Shown piece after piece: positions 1 through 8,733 of a DNA stretch of 64,000 bases (position 1 is the first letter of the stretch; each line of letters opens with the position of its first letter). Origin of the DNA: Leucobacter sp. UCMA 4100. Its GTDB lineage: Bacteria; Actinomycetota; Actinomycetes; Actinomycetales; Microbacteriaceae. Made by a program: the position numbers and the translations under genes. Location: contig NZ_JAFEUS010000002.1 of assembly GCF_027853335.1 (NCBI RefSeq), forward strand, positions 1,038,514 to 1,102,513, in the 5' to 3' direction. The notes beneath the pieces are model-generated. The model saw only the letters and a program-made list of their open reading frames with translations. It was not told where the DNA came from and did not search any database.

Positions 1-321
1 TGCGCCGATCGCGCGGCGCTGAATGTCGAGGTGGGCGCGGCCGGTGTGCGCCGGGTGAAACTCTGCCGAGATTGACGAACCGATCAGGAGGGCCGGGTCG
101 TCGATATCCTGGTATCGCTTGCCGCCGATCGTCGCGGTTCCGGCGTCGGGCTTCGCGAGGCCGAGCAGCATCGAGAGCGTGGTCGTCTTGCCCGAGCCGT
201 TGGGGCCGAGAAAGCCGGTCACGCGGCCGGGCTCTGCGACAAACGAAAGGTCGTTCACGGCGAGCACGGGGCCGAAGCGCTTCGAGAGCCCCTTGATTTC
301 TATTCTGTGCGGTTCTGTCAT
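1..321 (-). CDS. ABC transporter ATP-binding protein (partial, N-terminal part only)
   Basis: This gene starts at the ATG at 321 and runs off the left edge, so only about 107 N-terminal residues are visible. They contain a Walker A motif (GPNGSGKTT) about 40 residues in, followed by the usual Q-loop approach, which marks an ABC-2/drug-export type nucleotide-binding subunit. It lies 18 bp downstream of the response regulator on the same strand, so it probably belongs to the same transcript as the two-component system and the ABC pair at 2295-4045. The permease partner would lie outside the window. The substrate cannot be inferred. Confidence 0.85.
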   Translation of the reverse strand, partial: MTEPHRIEIKGLSKRFGPVLAVNDLSFVAEPGRVTGFLGPNGSGKTTTLSMLLGLAKPDAGTATIGGKRYQDIDDPALLIGSSISAEFHPAHTGRAHLDIQRRAIGA

Positions 322-339
322 AATGTCCTCTTCGTTGGG

Positions 340-1017
340 TTACAGGCCGAGGCTTTTGGCGTAGATCACGGCGTGCACGCGGTCGCGCACGGCGAGCTTT
401 TGAAACACGCGGCCAACGTGCGTTTTCACGGTCGATTCGGTCAAAAACATGCGCTGCGAGATCTCGGCGTTATTGAGCCCCTCGGCGATGCACTGCAGCA
501 CCTCGAACTCGCGCTCGGTGAGCTGTGCAAGCTCGGCAACGGTCTCGGGTGAGGGCTTCACCGCCGATGTTTCACGTGGAGCATTGTCGCCCGACATGAG
601 CACCCGCTCGACCATGCGCTTCGTCATGCTCGGCGCCATGACCGAGTCGCCCTGATGCACCCGGTGGATCGCATCGACCAGCTCTGTTGGCCGAGCGTCT
701 TTGAGTAGGAAGCCCGCGGCCCCCGCCTGCACCGCGAGCATCGCGTACTCGTCAAGGTCGAAGGTCGTGAGCACGAGCACCTTCACCCGGGGGTAGCGCT
801 CGGTGATCTCGGTGGTGGTCTCGATGCCGTTTTTGCCGGGCATGCGCACGTCCATGAGAATGACGTCAACCGCGGCATCGTGCTCGGCAAGCCAGGCGAG
901 CGCCTCGTTGCCGTTCGCGGCCTCAGCGACAACCTCGATGTCGTCTTCGCTCGCGAGCACGAGAGAAAACCCCGTACGAATGAGGTCCTGGTCGTCTACC
1001 AGCATTACTCGCATCAT
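340..1017 (-). CDS. NarL/LuxR-family response regulator
   Basis: DNA-binding response regulator of about 225 residues. The N-terminal receiver domain shows the acidic pair DD at residues 8-9, the phospho-acceptor Asp at about 56 in the motif LMDVRMPG, and the conserved Lys in LLKDA. The C-terminal 60 residues form a LuxR-type helix-turn-helix (LTEREFEVLQ...STVKTHVGRVFQKL). The linker is long and rich in Pro/Ser/Glu. The ATG at 1017 overlaps the stop of the histidine kinase by 4 bp (ATGA), so the two are translationally coupled; the frame is open further upstream but that would lie inside the kinase. It is the cognate regulator of the kinase and probably controls the adjacent ABC export genes (inference). 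Confidence 0.93.
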   Translation of the reverse strand: MMRVMLVDDQDLIRTGFSLVLASEDDIEVVAEAANGNEALAWLAEHDAAVDVILMDVRMPGKNGIETTTEITERYPRVKVLVLTTFDLDEYAMLAVQAGAAGFLLKDARPTELVDAIHRVHQGDSVMAPSMTKRMVERVLMSGDNAPRETSAVKPSPETVAELAQLTEREFEVLQCIAEGLNNAEISQRMFLTESTVKTHVGRVFQKLAVRDRVHAVIYAKSLGL

Positions 1018-2276
1018 GTCACTCCACTCATTGGCAGGGTCGCGATCACGATCCACCCGCCCTCTGGGTGGGCACCTGCGCGCACCTCACCACCGAACGT
1101 TCGGGCCCGCTCGGCGAGACCGACCAAACCATTGCCACTCCCAAGATTGTCCATCGAGCGGGAGCCGCTCGCAACCCTTCCGTAGTCACGAACCGTGATC
1201 GTTGTGAGATTGGGAGCATAATTGATCACGACGTCAACCTTCGCGCCAATGCCCGCGTAGCGCAGCGCGTTCGTGAGTGCCTCTTGCACGATGCGGTATA
1301 CGGCGAGCCCGAAGCCCGAATCGCCGGGGGGCTGGCCGGTCGTTTGCGTCTTGAGTTCGAGGCCCGCCTGGCGAAAGTTCTCGATGAGGTTGGGTAGGTG
1401 ACCGACACCCGGCTGCGGAGCAAAGTCGACCTGCGCCTCTGCGCTCTGGCCTTTGAGTACGCCGAGCAGACGGCGCATCTCGCTGAGCGCGGTGCGGCCC
1501 GTCTCGGCAGAGCGCTGCATGGCGTCGCTCGCCTTGGCCGGGGCGCGCTCGACGCTGCGCGAGGCCCCCTCTGACAGCGCGATCATGACCGAGAGGGAGT
1601 GCGCGACGATGTCGTGCATCTCACGGGCAATGCGCTCGCGCTCCTCGGCGACCGCGATGCGCGCAAGCTGGTCGCGGTCGCGCTCGAGCATGTCGGCGCG
1701 GTCAACGAGCGCTTCAACGTAACGCCGTCGGTTACCGATGTTGATGCCGATGAGCACGATGATAAGCATGAACACGATGCTGCTGCCCGTGCTCGCCACC
1801 TCAAGAGCAACGCTGTCTTCGATAAATCGCCACAGGTAACTATTGACAGTGTTGAGCACCGCGCCCACCGCGAATGCGATCCACCCCAGCCGCACCGAAC
1901 CGTACACCGGCACCGCGTAGAGCAGAAAGAACATCGCCGTCGAATCGGCCACGATCTGCGCCGAGTTGCCCGGCTGCAAGAAACAGATCGCGGCGACAAC
2001 GACGAAGCCCACGAAGTGCATCTTGCGACGATTCACCAGGAAGTAGCTGATGACCGCCGTGCTCAGAACGTGAAAGATCACGACGAGCGGAAACGGAACC
2101 CGCATGCCGGTGCGCACATCGACCGTCGCCCCGACAACGAGCATGAGTGCCGACCCCAACAGGTAGCAAATCGTGATCGTCCAGTCGATGACGCCGGGGT
2201 GGGCAGCAAACCACCGACGCACCACGCCGGGAGGGCGCGGTGCGTCAGGTGGAGCAGTTCGCGTTACGTGTTGCAT
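1014..2276 (-). CDS. Sensor histidine kinase, HisKA_3 (NarL partner) type
   Basis: Membrane-bound sensor kinase of 420 residues. Residues about 30-190 hold five or six hydrophobic segments with very short loops, so sensing is probably within the membrane. A short coiled segment leads to the HisKA_3 dimerisation domain with the motif REMHDIVAHSLSVM; the phospho-accepting His is at about 221. The HATPase_c domain follows with an N box (VQEALTNALRYA) and a G box (GNGLVGLAERA). It is overlapped by the response regulator and sits 18 bp after the ABC permease, a layout typical of actinobacterial systems that sense cell-envelope stress or peptides and control a neighbouring exporter. The ligand is unknown. 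Confidence 0.93.
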   Translation of the reverse strand: MQHVTRTAPPDAPRPPGVVRRWFAAHPGVIDWTITICYLLGSALMLVVGATVDVRTGMRVPFPLVVIFHVLSTAVISYFLVNRRKMHFVGFVVVAAICFLQPGNSAQIVADSTAMFFLLYAVPVYGSVRLGWIAFAVGAVLNTVNSYLWRFIEDSVALEVASTGSSIVFMLIIVLIGINIGNRRRYVEALVDRADMLERDRDQLARIAVAEERERIAREMHDIVAHSLSVMIALSEGASRSVERAPAKASDAMQRSAETGRTALSEMRRLLGVLKGQSAEAQVDFAPQPGVGHLPNLIENFRQAGLELKTQTTGQPPGDSGFGLAVYRIVQEALTNALRYAGIGAKVDVVINYAPNLTTITVRDYGRVASGSRSMDNLGSGNGLVGLAERARTFGGEVRAGAHPEGGWIVIATLPMSGVT

Positions 2277-2294
2277 AGGCCTCTAGGGCAGAGC

Positions 2295-3140
2295 TTACTT
2301 TGCGTCGCGCTTCAAGAAGAGCAAACATGCGGGAATGAGCGCGATGAGGGCCCACGCCACGATCGAGACCGCCGCCTCACCCCAGGTCACGCCCGTGCCA
2401 CCCATGTCTACCGGGACCTCGACGTTGCCCATCGAGAGCACGTTGCCGAGCATGAGCTGCAAGTGGTTCATAATCCAGTCGACCCACGCTTTACCGGCCA
2501 TCGAGGCGAAGCTCAGCGCAATCGGCGCGACGAAGGTGAGGCCCGCGACAACCGCGATACCACCGGCTGTGCTGCGCAGAATGCCCGCAACGCCAAAGGC
2601 GAAGAGTGTCATCGCGACGAGAAACAGGACCGAGCCAGCCCACGCGGTGAGGTACTGCTCGTTGCCGATGCCCTTGACCGCCTCAGGGGCGAGCATGATC
2701 GCGACGAGCTGCCCGACACCAAGCGTCAGAACCGCCGCGATGAGCGAGATGAGGGTCACGACAAAGAGCTTCGCCGAGAATACCCGGCCGCGCTTCGGCG
2801 TTGCCGCGAGCGTCGAGAGGATCATGCCGCTCGAGTACTCGCTCGAAATCGCGAACACTCCAATCACGCCAAAGAGCAGCCCGAGAAACATGATCGGAGG
2901 CTGCATCACCTGCAGGAGGTACGTGGCGCCATTTTCAAGCGAGGTGATGTCAGCTGAATACTGCACCATCACGATCGCACCGAGCGTCGAGATGCCTACG
3001 CCGGCGAGAAAGGTGAGCAGCAGCGTGATGCGCATGCTGCGCAGTGACATGAGCTTGATCCACTCACTGCGAATCACGCCGCCGAGCGTATTGCGCCCCG
3101 CCTGCGGCACGCGAATGGTCTGTTCAACTTGCTGCGTCAT
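2295..3140 (-). CDS. ABC-2 type transporter permease
   Basis: Integral membrane subunit of 281 residues with about six transmembrane segments. The first follows a basic, amphipathic N-terminus containing the IRSEWIKLMSLRS-type motif common in ABC-2 permeases. The motif ISSEYSSGMILSTLAATPKRG in the first half is a hallmark of this family (export of peptides, lantibiotics, drugs). The start overlaps the stop of the upstream ATPase by 4 bp, so both subunits are made together. The gene leads directly into the histidine kinase. Confidence 0.9.
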   Translation of the reverse strand: MTQQVEQTIRVPQAGRNTLGGVIRSEWIKLMSLRSMRITLLLTFLAGVGISTLGAIVMVQYSADITSLENGATYLLQVMQPPIMFLGLLFGVIGVFAISSEYSSGMILSTLAATPKRGRVFSAKLFVVTLISLIAAVLTLGVGQLVAIMLAPEAVKGIGNEQYLTAWAGSVLFLVAMTLFAFGVAGILRSTAGGIAVVAGLTFVAPIALSFASMAGKAWVDWIMNHLQLMLGNVLSMGNVEVPVDMGGTGVTWGEAAVSIVAWALIALIPACLLFLKRDAK

Positions 3141-4045
3141 GATGCGGCTCCTGTCTGGTACTCGACGTGGTCACGGGTGAGTTCGATGTATGCGTCTTCG
3201 AGGCTCGTCTTGAGCGGGGTGAGTTCGTGCAGCACGAGGCCGTGCTTCGCCGCGATCTCGCCGATCGAGGGGGCGTCAAGGCCCGTCACCGTCAGCGCAC
3301 CAGCCGCGGCCGACTGCACCGTCACCTCGGGCGACGACAGCAGCCTCGCGAGCTCTTCGGCCTGCGGCGTCACGATGCTCGTGCGCGTCGCGCCATTGTT
3401 CAAGAACTCATCGATACTCGCGTTTGCGACGATGCGCCCCTTGCCAAACACCACCACGTGGTCGGCAACCTGGGCCATCTCGCTCATGAGGTGGCTCGAG
3501 AGCACAACCGTGCGGCCCTCAGAGGCGAGATGACGCAGCAGGCTTCGCACCCACATGACGCCGTCGGGGTCGAGGCCGTTCACCGGCTCGTCAAGAATGA
3601 GGGTCTGCGGATCGCCGAGCAGCGCCGCCGCAATACCGAGCCGCTGCCCCATGCCGAGCGAGAAGCCGCCAACGCGCTTCTTCGCAACCTCACTGAGGCC
3701 CGTGAGCTCGAGCACCTCGGTCACGCGCTTGTTGCCGATGCCGTGCGTTGCGGCGAGCGCCTGCAGGTGGCTCGTGGCCGTGCGGCCCGGGTGCACACCC
3801 TTCGCGTCAAGCAGGGCTCCAGCGACGTGCAGCGGCGCATCGTGGTCACGAAGAGGCTTGCCGCTGATCGTCGCGCTGCCCGAAGTTGGCGCGTCGAGCC
3901 CCATGATGAGCCTCATCGTGGTCGATTTTCCCGCTCCGTTCGGCCCGAGAATACCGGTCACCTCCCCGGGCTTCGCCGTGAAATTCACGTGATCGACGGC
4001 AAGCTTCGGCCCGTACGATTTCGTGAGGGCGTTCGTCTCAATCAT
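3137..4045 (-). CDS. ABC transporter ATP-binding protein
   Basis: Nucleotide-binding subunit of 302 residues. Walker A is GPNGAGKST near residue 35, the signature motif is FSLGMGQRLGIA, Walker B is TLILDEPVNGLDPDG, and the H-loop is SSHLMSE. The C-terminal 80 residues form the extra domain typical of ABC-2 exporters of the BcrA/NatA class, ending in ...SLEDAYIELT. It is the first gene of the leftward operon: ATPase, permease, kinase, regulator, second ATPase. A bacitracin or peptide-resistance role is plausible from the family but the substrate is not shown by the sequence. Confidence 0.92.
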   Translation of the reverse strand: MIETNALTKSYGPKLAVDHVNFTAKPGEVTGILGPNGAGKSTTMRLIMGLDAPTSGSATISGKPLRDHDAPLHVAGALLDAKGVHPGRTATSHLQALAATHGIGNKRVTEVLELTGLSEVAKKRVGGFSLGMGQRLGIAAALLGDPQTLILDEPVNGLDPDGVMWVRSLLRHLASEGRTVVLSSHLMSEMAQVADHVVVFGKGRIVANASIDEFLNNGATRTSIVTPQAEELARLLSSPEVTVQSAAAGALTVTGLDAPSIGEIAAKHGLVLHELTPLKTSLEDAYIELTRDHVEYQTGAAS

Positions 4046-4407
4046 GTCGCTTCCTCTCTGCTGAGCATGGTCGTTGTCTGAACGCTCCCTACGCTACGAG
4101 ACCCCACACCCGCAGCGGATCAGCCGCGAGTACCCTCTTACCCCCGTTTTCGCCGCGAAAAACGGTACCAGGGTATGACGGCGGGCCCGGGGCGGGCGCT
4201 GCTCGGGCGGTTCCTGGCGGATCCGCGCCGGTTGCGGCTGGGCTGGTTCCGCGCTGCCCGTGCTCCCGGCCCCGCCAGCCCGCGCTCCCGGCTCCGCCAG
4301 CCCGCCATCCCGCGAAATTGTTGGCAATTTTGGCCCAAAACAGCCCCGAAATCGGGCAAAAGTGCAAACAATTTGCCGGGTCAAGCGGGTTGCGCGAGCC
4401 CGGAGCC
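4046..4407. other. Intergenic region with short GC repeats and an AT-rich inverted-repeat patch
   Basis: No convincing gene. The stretch between the ABC operon start and the IMPACT-family gene has two features. A 22-bp unit beginning GCTCCCGG occurs twice in tandem at 4262-4305 with one mismatch. Directly beside it, 4314-4380 is AT-rich against the local background and holds several overlapping short inverted repeats: TTTTGGCCCAAAA at about 4328-4340, CCCGAAATCGGG, and CAATTTTGGC facing GCAAACAATTTGCC. Open frames on the minus strand here read as Arg/Pro/Gly-rich low-complexity and are rejected as genes. Confidence 0.6.
4262..4305. repeat. 22-bp tandem repeat, two copies
   Basis: Units 4262-4283 and 4284-4305 are identical apart from one C/T difference. 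A truncated third unit (CATCCCGC) follows. Non-coding. Confidence 0.8.
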
Positions 4408-5037
4408 TCAGGGGAGGTCAAGGTAGTCGGCAGCGCCGACCGTCACGCGGGCCTGGCCCCCGCTCAGCTCGGCAGCCATCTCGCACAGCGCCGTGACGAG
4501 CTCAGGGGCGACCCCGAGGTGCAGCGTCACGTCGGCCCCGTACTCCGCGCCGAGCACCGTCAGCTCCTGACGCCTGGCCCACGCCTCGATCTGTGGGGCA
4601 GCGTCGTAGGCCGCGACCACCTGGGCCTCGTGCCGCAGCGCACGGGTGAGGCGGGTGGCGCTCGCCGTCGCCTCGGCCACGGCGGCCCGGTAGGCGCGGG
4701 TGAGGCCACCGGCCCCCAGGAGGATTCCCCCGAAGTAGCGCGTCACGACCGCGACGACGTCGCTCAGCTCGGCCTGGTTGAGGGCCTCGAGCATGGGGGC
4801 GCCGGCGGTTCCGGCGGGCTCGCCGTCGTCGTTCGAGCGTTGCACGTCACTGCGCGCGCCGATCACGAAGGCGGTGCAGTGGTGCCGGGCCTTCGGGTGC
4901 TCGTGTTGCACGCTCGCGATCTCGGCCCTGGCCTCTTGCTCGCTCTCGACCCGCACGAGCCGCGTGAGAAAGCGCGAACGCTGAATCTCGAGCTCAGTGT
5001 TCACGGGGCTCACGATGGTCTGGTATTCACCGCGCAT
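4408..5037 (-). CDS. IMPACT/YigZ family (UPF0029) protein
   Basis: Protein of 209 residues of the YigZ/IMPACT family. The N-terminal UPF0029 domain carries the recognisable elements HHCTAFVIG, SNDDGEPAGTAGAPML and DVVAVVTRYFGGILLGAGGL. The C-terminal part matches the smaller DUF1949-type ferredoxin-like domain. Bacterial members are conserved but poorly understood; eukaryotic IMPACT regulates Gcn2, and ribosome or nucleic-acid binding has been suggested for YigZ. It stands alone, divergent from the gene at 5119 with 81 bp between. Confidence 0.9.
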   Translation of the reverse strand: MRGEYQTIVSPVNTELEIQRSRFLTRLVRVESEQEARAEIASVQHEHPKARHHCTAFVIGARSDVQRSNDDGEPAGTAGAPMLEALNQAELSDVVAVVTRYFGGILLGAGGLTRAYRAAVAEATASATRLTRALRHEAQVVAAYDAAPQIEAWARRQELTVLGAEYGADVTLHLGVAPELVTALCEMAAELSGGQARVTVGAADYLDLP

Positions 5038-5118
5038 GCGACCAGCCTACCGCCTGGGCTCAGCCTCGCCAGGGCAAGATAGCGGGCGCAACCAGCTCAA
5101 AGCGCGGCCCGGTACCAT

Positions 5119-6123
5119 GTGTGGGTGCCCCACGCCCCTCTCGCCCCTCTCGCCCCGCAGCCCGTAGCGCCCACCGTGCTCACGGCCGAGGCCTGGCGTG
5201 CCCGCGAGGCGGCGCACATTGAGCGGGCCAACCATCTCACCGCCGGGCACCGCGCTCGCCGCCAGACGGGCGAGAAGCACCCCATCGAAGACTTCCTCTT
5301 CACCTACTACAACCTGAAACCCGCGCAACTGAGGCGCTGGCATCCGGGTGCGGGCGTCGTGCTCGAAGGTGTTCAGGGTGATGAGGCGCGGAGCGAGTGG
5401 CGCGATTACGTCGTTGCGCCTGAACCCGCAGCGGATCCTCGCGAACCCTCCCCCGTGGCACCCCACGCCCGCGCGGCAAGCCCGCGGGCCGAGGCGGCCA
5501 GCCTCACCGTCGACGCTGCCGCGTTTCTTGCGCGGCGCGGGGCGACCGTCGACTACGTCGACGACCTCATGCGGCGCACGATGGAGCGACCGCCCTCGTT
5601 CGGGTGCTTCGGCCTGCACGAGTGGGCGATGGTGTATCGGTTGAGCCCCGAAGAGATCCGCCATCGTGGTTTGCCGCTCAGGCTCGACCCCGCGGCGACC
5701 GATCTCGTCGTCGAGACGAACCCGATCGCGTGCACGCACTATGACGCTTACCGATTTTTCACGCCGCCAGCGGCTCCGCTCAATACGATCAAGCCCACGC
5801 GCGAGACGCAGCCAGAGCTTGAGCAGGCCGGCTGCCTGCACGCGGGCATGGACGTGTACAAGTGGGCCATGAAGCTCGGCCCACTCGTGCCGGGTGAGCT
5901 ACTGCTCGACGCGTTCGAGCTCGCCATGCAGATTCGAGTCGTCGACATGCAGGCCTCACCCTACGATGTGTCGAGCTTCGGGCTGCCAGCAGTTGCGATC
6001 GAGACGCCAGAGGGCAAGAGCGAGTACGCGAGGCTGCAGCGCGGGTTCATGCAGCGAGGCAATGCGCTTCGGGAGCGGGTACTTGCGGCGATCCACCGGG
6101 CAAGGGTGTTTGCTGAGCGCTGA
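5119..6123 (+). CDS. 3-methyladenine DNA glycosylase-like protein (actinobacterial family)
   Basis: Soluble protein of about 334 residues. The segment AHIERANHLTAGHRARRQTGEKHPIEDFLFTYYNLKPAQLRRWHPG is typical of an actinobacterial family that databases label 3-methyladenine DNA glycosylase. I recognise the family but see no helix-hairpin-helix or obvious catalytic motif, so the enzymatic name should be treated as provisional. Residues about 110-150 are an Ala/Pro/Arg-rich variable insert. The frame opens with GTG at 5119; GTG at 5125 is an alternative. No clear Shine-Dalgarno sequence is seen. It is monocistronic. Confidence 0.65.
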   Translation: MWVPHAPLAPLAPQPVAPTVLTAEAWRAREAAHIERANHLTAGHRARRQTGEKHPIEDFLFTYYNLKPAQLRRWHPGAGVVLEGVQGDEARSEWRDYVVAPEPAADPREPSPVAPHARAASPRAEAASLTVDAAAFLARRGATVDYVDDLMRRTMERPPSFGCFGLHEWAMVYRLSPEEIRHRGLPLRLDPAATDLVVETNPIACTHYDAYRFFTPPAAPLNTIKPTRETQPELEQAGCLHAGMDVYKWAMKLGPLVPGELLLDAFELAMQIRVVDMQASPYDVSSFGLPAVAIETPEGKSEYARLQRGFMQRGNALRERVLAAIHRARVFAER

Positions 6124-6225
6124 CGGTGGCCAAGCAAAAGGGGCCAGGTGCAGCCGCGCAGGCAACCACATAACGACTGTGCGACACATTCCGGAGAGTA
6201 GGCTGCATTTCGCTACGCTAAGCCC

Positions 6226-7794
6226 ATGAACAGCACACGCCCCAAGCGCGACCTCCTCTGGAAGCTCTGGCCATGGATGAGCTGGGGCATCGCCCTCTTC
6301 TTTACCTTTCATGGGTTCCTGCTCGAGGGCGGGTGGGAGACGCTCTTTCTGCTGATGTTCTCGCCGCTCATCGTGCCAGCGCTCGGGCTGCTCGAGATGT
6401 TGCCCCGCTTCATCCTGCGCAAGCGCGGGCACACGGTGATTCCGGTGGCCATGGCGTGTATCGCCCCGCTGCACTGGGCGCTGTTGGTCGTTGCGGTGTT
6501 GAGCGCGCGGGGTTCGACCGACTCGGCACCAACCAGGTCGGGCCTCAGTATTCTTTCGGGCGAAGCGCTGCTGCCCGGCGTCGAGAACACGATCGGGGCG
6601 GGTGCCGCACTGCTCACGGTTGCAACCGGCATCGCCCTGCTCGTGCTCGCAATCGTGCTCAAGCCGATAGTCGCCGTTGGGGTGCCAAAGCTTCGCACCG
6701 CTCCAGCTGTCTCGGCGGCGCTCGCGGTGGCGCTTGTCATTGCCACGCCCCAAGCCGCGGTGTGGGCCACGAGCCTCAAGCGCGACGCAGCTGGCAACCG
6801 GTTTGGCCACGTCATGCAGATGCCCATCGAAGAGCAGGTCGACCTGCTCGAGAGCCGCTATCTCGAAGCGCAAGAAGAGCTGAGCGATGCCAGAGCGCTC
6901 GCGGGCGACGCTCGCTGGATCAACCCCCTGTGGCGGCTCGAAGGGCCATTATGGGGCGGCATTGAGTGGTACAGCATCGAGCTCATCTTCACGCTTCCGG
7001 GCGAGAGGTCACTCGACATCGAAGCCTTCGCCCACGATCTCGCCGCGCTCGGGTATGAGCGCGCCGGTACGCGTCACCAGTGGAGCACTCCGAAGGGCAA
7101 CACCCTCGACGTCGAAGAACACACCAATGGCACCGAGCTGCGGCTCACGACCCGCGCCTGGTGGGGTGACCGCCACAAGGTGAACGAGGAGGCCCAGGCA
7201 CAGGTCGACGAGATAGACGCAACTTCGTACGCACCCGACGAGTTCCCCGGGTTCCGTTCGGTCTCGGCCTCGTGGCTCGTCAGAGATTGGGACGAGATCT
7301 TGTGGACCCGTTACCTGCCGTACAACGCCGCAGAGCTCGATGAAGATGGCGGCCTCGACGCCGCGGGATTGACGCGGGCCGAGGGACTCGCGGCCGATGA
7401 TCCTGAGACCCAGCAAGAGCGAGCCGAAAGCCTTCAGGGGTTCTTCGCCGATCTCACCGAGAACGTTGGCGCCGAGACCATCGCGACGCCAGAAAATGGG
7501 GGCGATCCGCTCGATTTCGATACCCCTGCCGTAAGGAGCACGTACGCCGATGGGTCGACAACCTCTGATCACTACGGCTTCATGGTCGGGCACTGCTTCG
7601 AGCAGCCCGCCGAGCCAGTCGACTGGAAGGCACTCGCGGGTTCGCTCACTGCCGAGGGGTGGCACGAGGTGCGATACGCCGAGGGCGCCCTCGCCGCAGT
7701 GCACCCGAACAAGAACATCGGGGTGGTCTACGATCACGAGGGCGCCCTGTGTGTCGCCGCGCGCACGCCCTACTGGTGGGGCGAGCTGTACTAA
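6226..7794 (+). CDS. Membrane protein of unknown function
   Basis: Protein of 522 residues that I do not recognise. The first 190 residues contain about five hydrophobic segments (residues about 15-35, 40-60, 75-95, 120-150, 155-185). The remaining 330 residues are a soluble, acidic, Trp-rich domain, most likely outside the cell or on the membrane surface. The acidic linker at about 320-345 precedes the GFRSVSASWLVRDWDEILW segment. No Shine-Dalgarno sequence precedes the ATG; a TACGCT element about 13 bp upstream could be a -10 box of a leaderless message. The 3' end lies only 3 bp from the convergent metal-binding lipoprotein gene, with no room for a separate terminator. Confidence 0.8.
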   Translation: MNSTRPKRDLLWKLWPWMSWGIALFFTFHGFLLEGGWETLFLLMFSPLIVPALGLLEMLPRFILRKRGHTVIPVAMACIAPLHWALLVVAVLSARGSTDSAPTRSGLSILSGEALLPGVENTIGAGAALLTVATGIALLVLAIVLKPIVAVGVPKLRTAPAVSAALAVALVIATPQAAVWATSLKRDAAGNRFGHVMQMPIEEQVDLLESRYLEAQEELSDARALAGDARWINPLWRLEGPLWGGIEWYSIELIFTLPGERSLDIEAFAHDLAALGYERAGTRHQWSTPKGNTLDVEEHTNGTELRLTTRAWWGDRHKVNEEAQAQVDEIDATSYAPDEFPGFRSVSASWLVRDWDEILWTRYLPYNAAELDEDGGLDAAGLTRAEGLAADDPETQQERAESLQGFFADLTENVGAETIATPENGGDPLDFDTPAVRSTYADGSTTSDHYGFMVGHCFEQPAEPVDWKALAGSLTAEGWHEVRYAEGALAAVHPNKNIGVVYDHEGALCVAARTPYWWGELY

Positions 7795-7797
7795 GCG

Positions 7798-8733
7798 TTA
7801 CTTGCCGGTGAGCGCATCACCGAGCACGCCGAGGTTGTACTCGAGGTACCGCAGGTAGGTGTTTGCCTCGGGTGCGTCGTCGCCGCCAATCTCGTCAGAG
7901 TAGATGGGGCGGTCGAAGATGGGCACTCCAGTCTCGGCCGAGACCATCTCCATGGGGCGGCGGTCAACGTTCGATTCAACGATGAGGTTTGCCACCTTCA
8001 CGCCCTTGAGCTGGTCGATGAGGGTCACGAGCTGCTGGCCCGAGCCGTTCTCATCAGTGTCGATCTCCCAGATGTAGTACTCGGTGATGTCGTACTGATC
8101 GGCAAGGTACTGGAAGGCCCGCTCGCTCGTGACGAGCACGCGCTCCTCCTCGGGAATCGCGTCGAAGGTCTCGTCGTACTCGGCCTCGATCGCGGTGAGC
8201 TTCTCGAGGTACTCGTCGGCCTGCTGTTGGTATTCGTCGGTGTGGTCGGGGTCAGCCTCGATGAGCCCGTCACGAATCGTCTCGGCCATGACGAAGCCGA
8301 CGTTCGGGTCGATGAAAGCGTGCGGGTTGACCTGCGAGTCGGCTTCGCCCTCGCCGAGGTGCATCGGTTCGACGTCGCGTGATACCTCGACAACGGTGCT
8401 CTTCTCGGGTGCCGCCGAGGCCTCCATGCGTGAGAACCAGCCGGTGTCGCCACCCTCGAGGTTCAGTCCGTTATAAAAGAGCACGTCGGCCTGCGAGACC
8501 GCCTTCAGATCGTCTGGCAGCGGTTCATACTCGTGCGGATCAGTGCCCGTGGGCACGAGGTTGTGTACCTCGACGTAGTCGCCTCCGATCGACTGCACCA
8601 TGTCTTCAAGAATGGTGAATGAGGTGATGACCTTGAGCTTTTCGGCCGGTTCGTCACTCTGCTCGGCATTCGCGCTGCAGCCCATGACAAAGAGCATGGG
8701 CACCGCGATGAGCGCCCCCAAGAGGCGTTTCAT
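7798..8733 (-). CDS. Metal (Mn/Zn) ABC transporter substrate-binding lipoprotein
   Basis: Cluster A-I (TroA/PsaA/ZnuA-type) solute-binding protein of 311 residues. It has a lipoprotein signal with lipobox VMGC (Cys at about 19). The four expected metal ligands are recognisable: His in TGTDPHEYEP, His in VNPHAFIDPN, Glu in IVESNVDRRP and Asp in YSDEIGG. That His-His-Glu-Asp set is the one seen in Mn/Fe-binding PsaA-type proteins, whereas Zn-specific members usually have a third His and a His-rich loop, which is absent here. Manganese or iron is therefore favoured. Its start overlaps the permease stop by 4 bp. Confidence 0.92.
   Translation of the reverse strand: MKRLLGALIAVPMLFVMGCSANAEQSDEPAEKLKVITSFTILEDMVQSIGGDYVEVHNLVPTGTDPHEYEPLPDDLKAVSQADVLFYNGLNLEGGDTGWFSRMEASAAPEKSTVVEVSRDVEPMHLGEGEADSQVNPHAFIDPNVGFVMAETIRDGLIEADPDHTDEYQQQADEYLEKLTAIEAEYDETFDAIPEEERVLVTSERAFQYLADQYDITEYYIWEIDTDENGSGQQLVTLIDQLKGVKVANLIVESNVDRRPMEMVSAETGVPIFDRPIYSDEIGGDDAPEANTYLRYLEYNLGVLGDALTGK

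Noticed and set aside
1599-2957. Plus-strand 452-codon frame antisense to the histidine kinase and permease
   Set aside because: Composition dominated by Arg, His, Asp and Glu, typical of antisense frames in GC-rich genes; both minus-strand genes are clearly coding.
4089-4426. Small frames in the gap after the ABC operon
   Set aside because: Arg/Pro/Gly-rich products generated by the 22-bp repeats; no ribosome sites.
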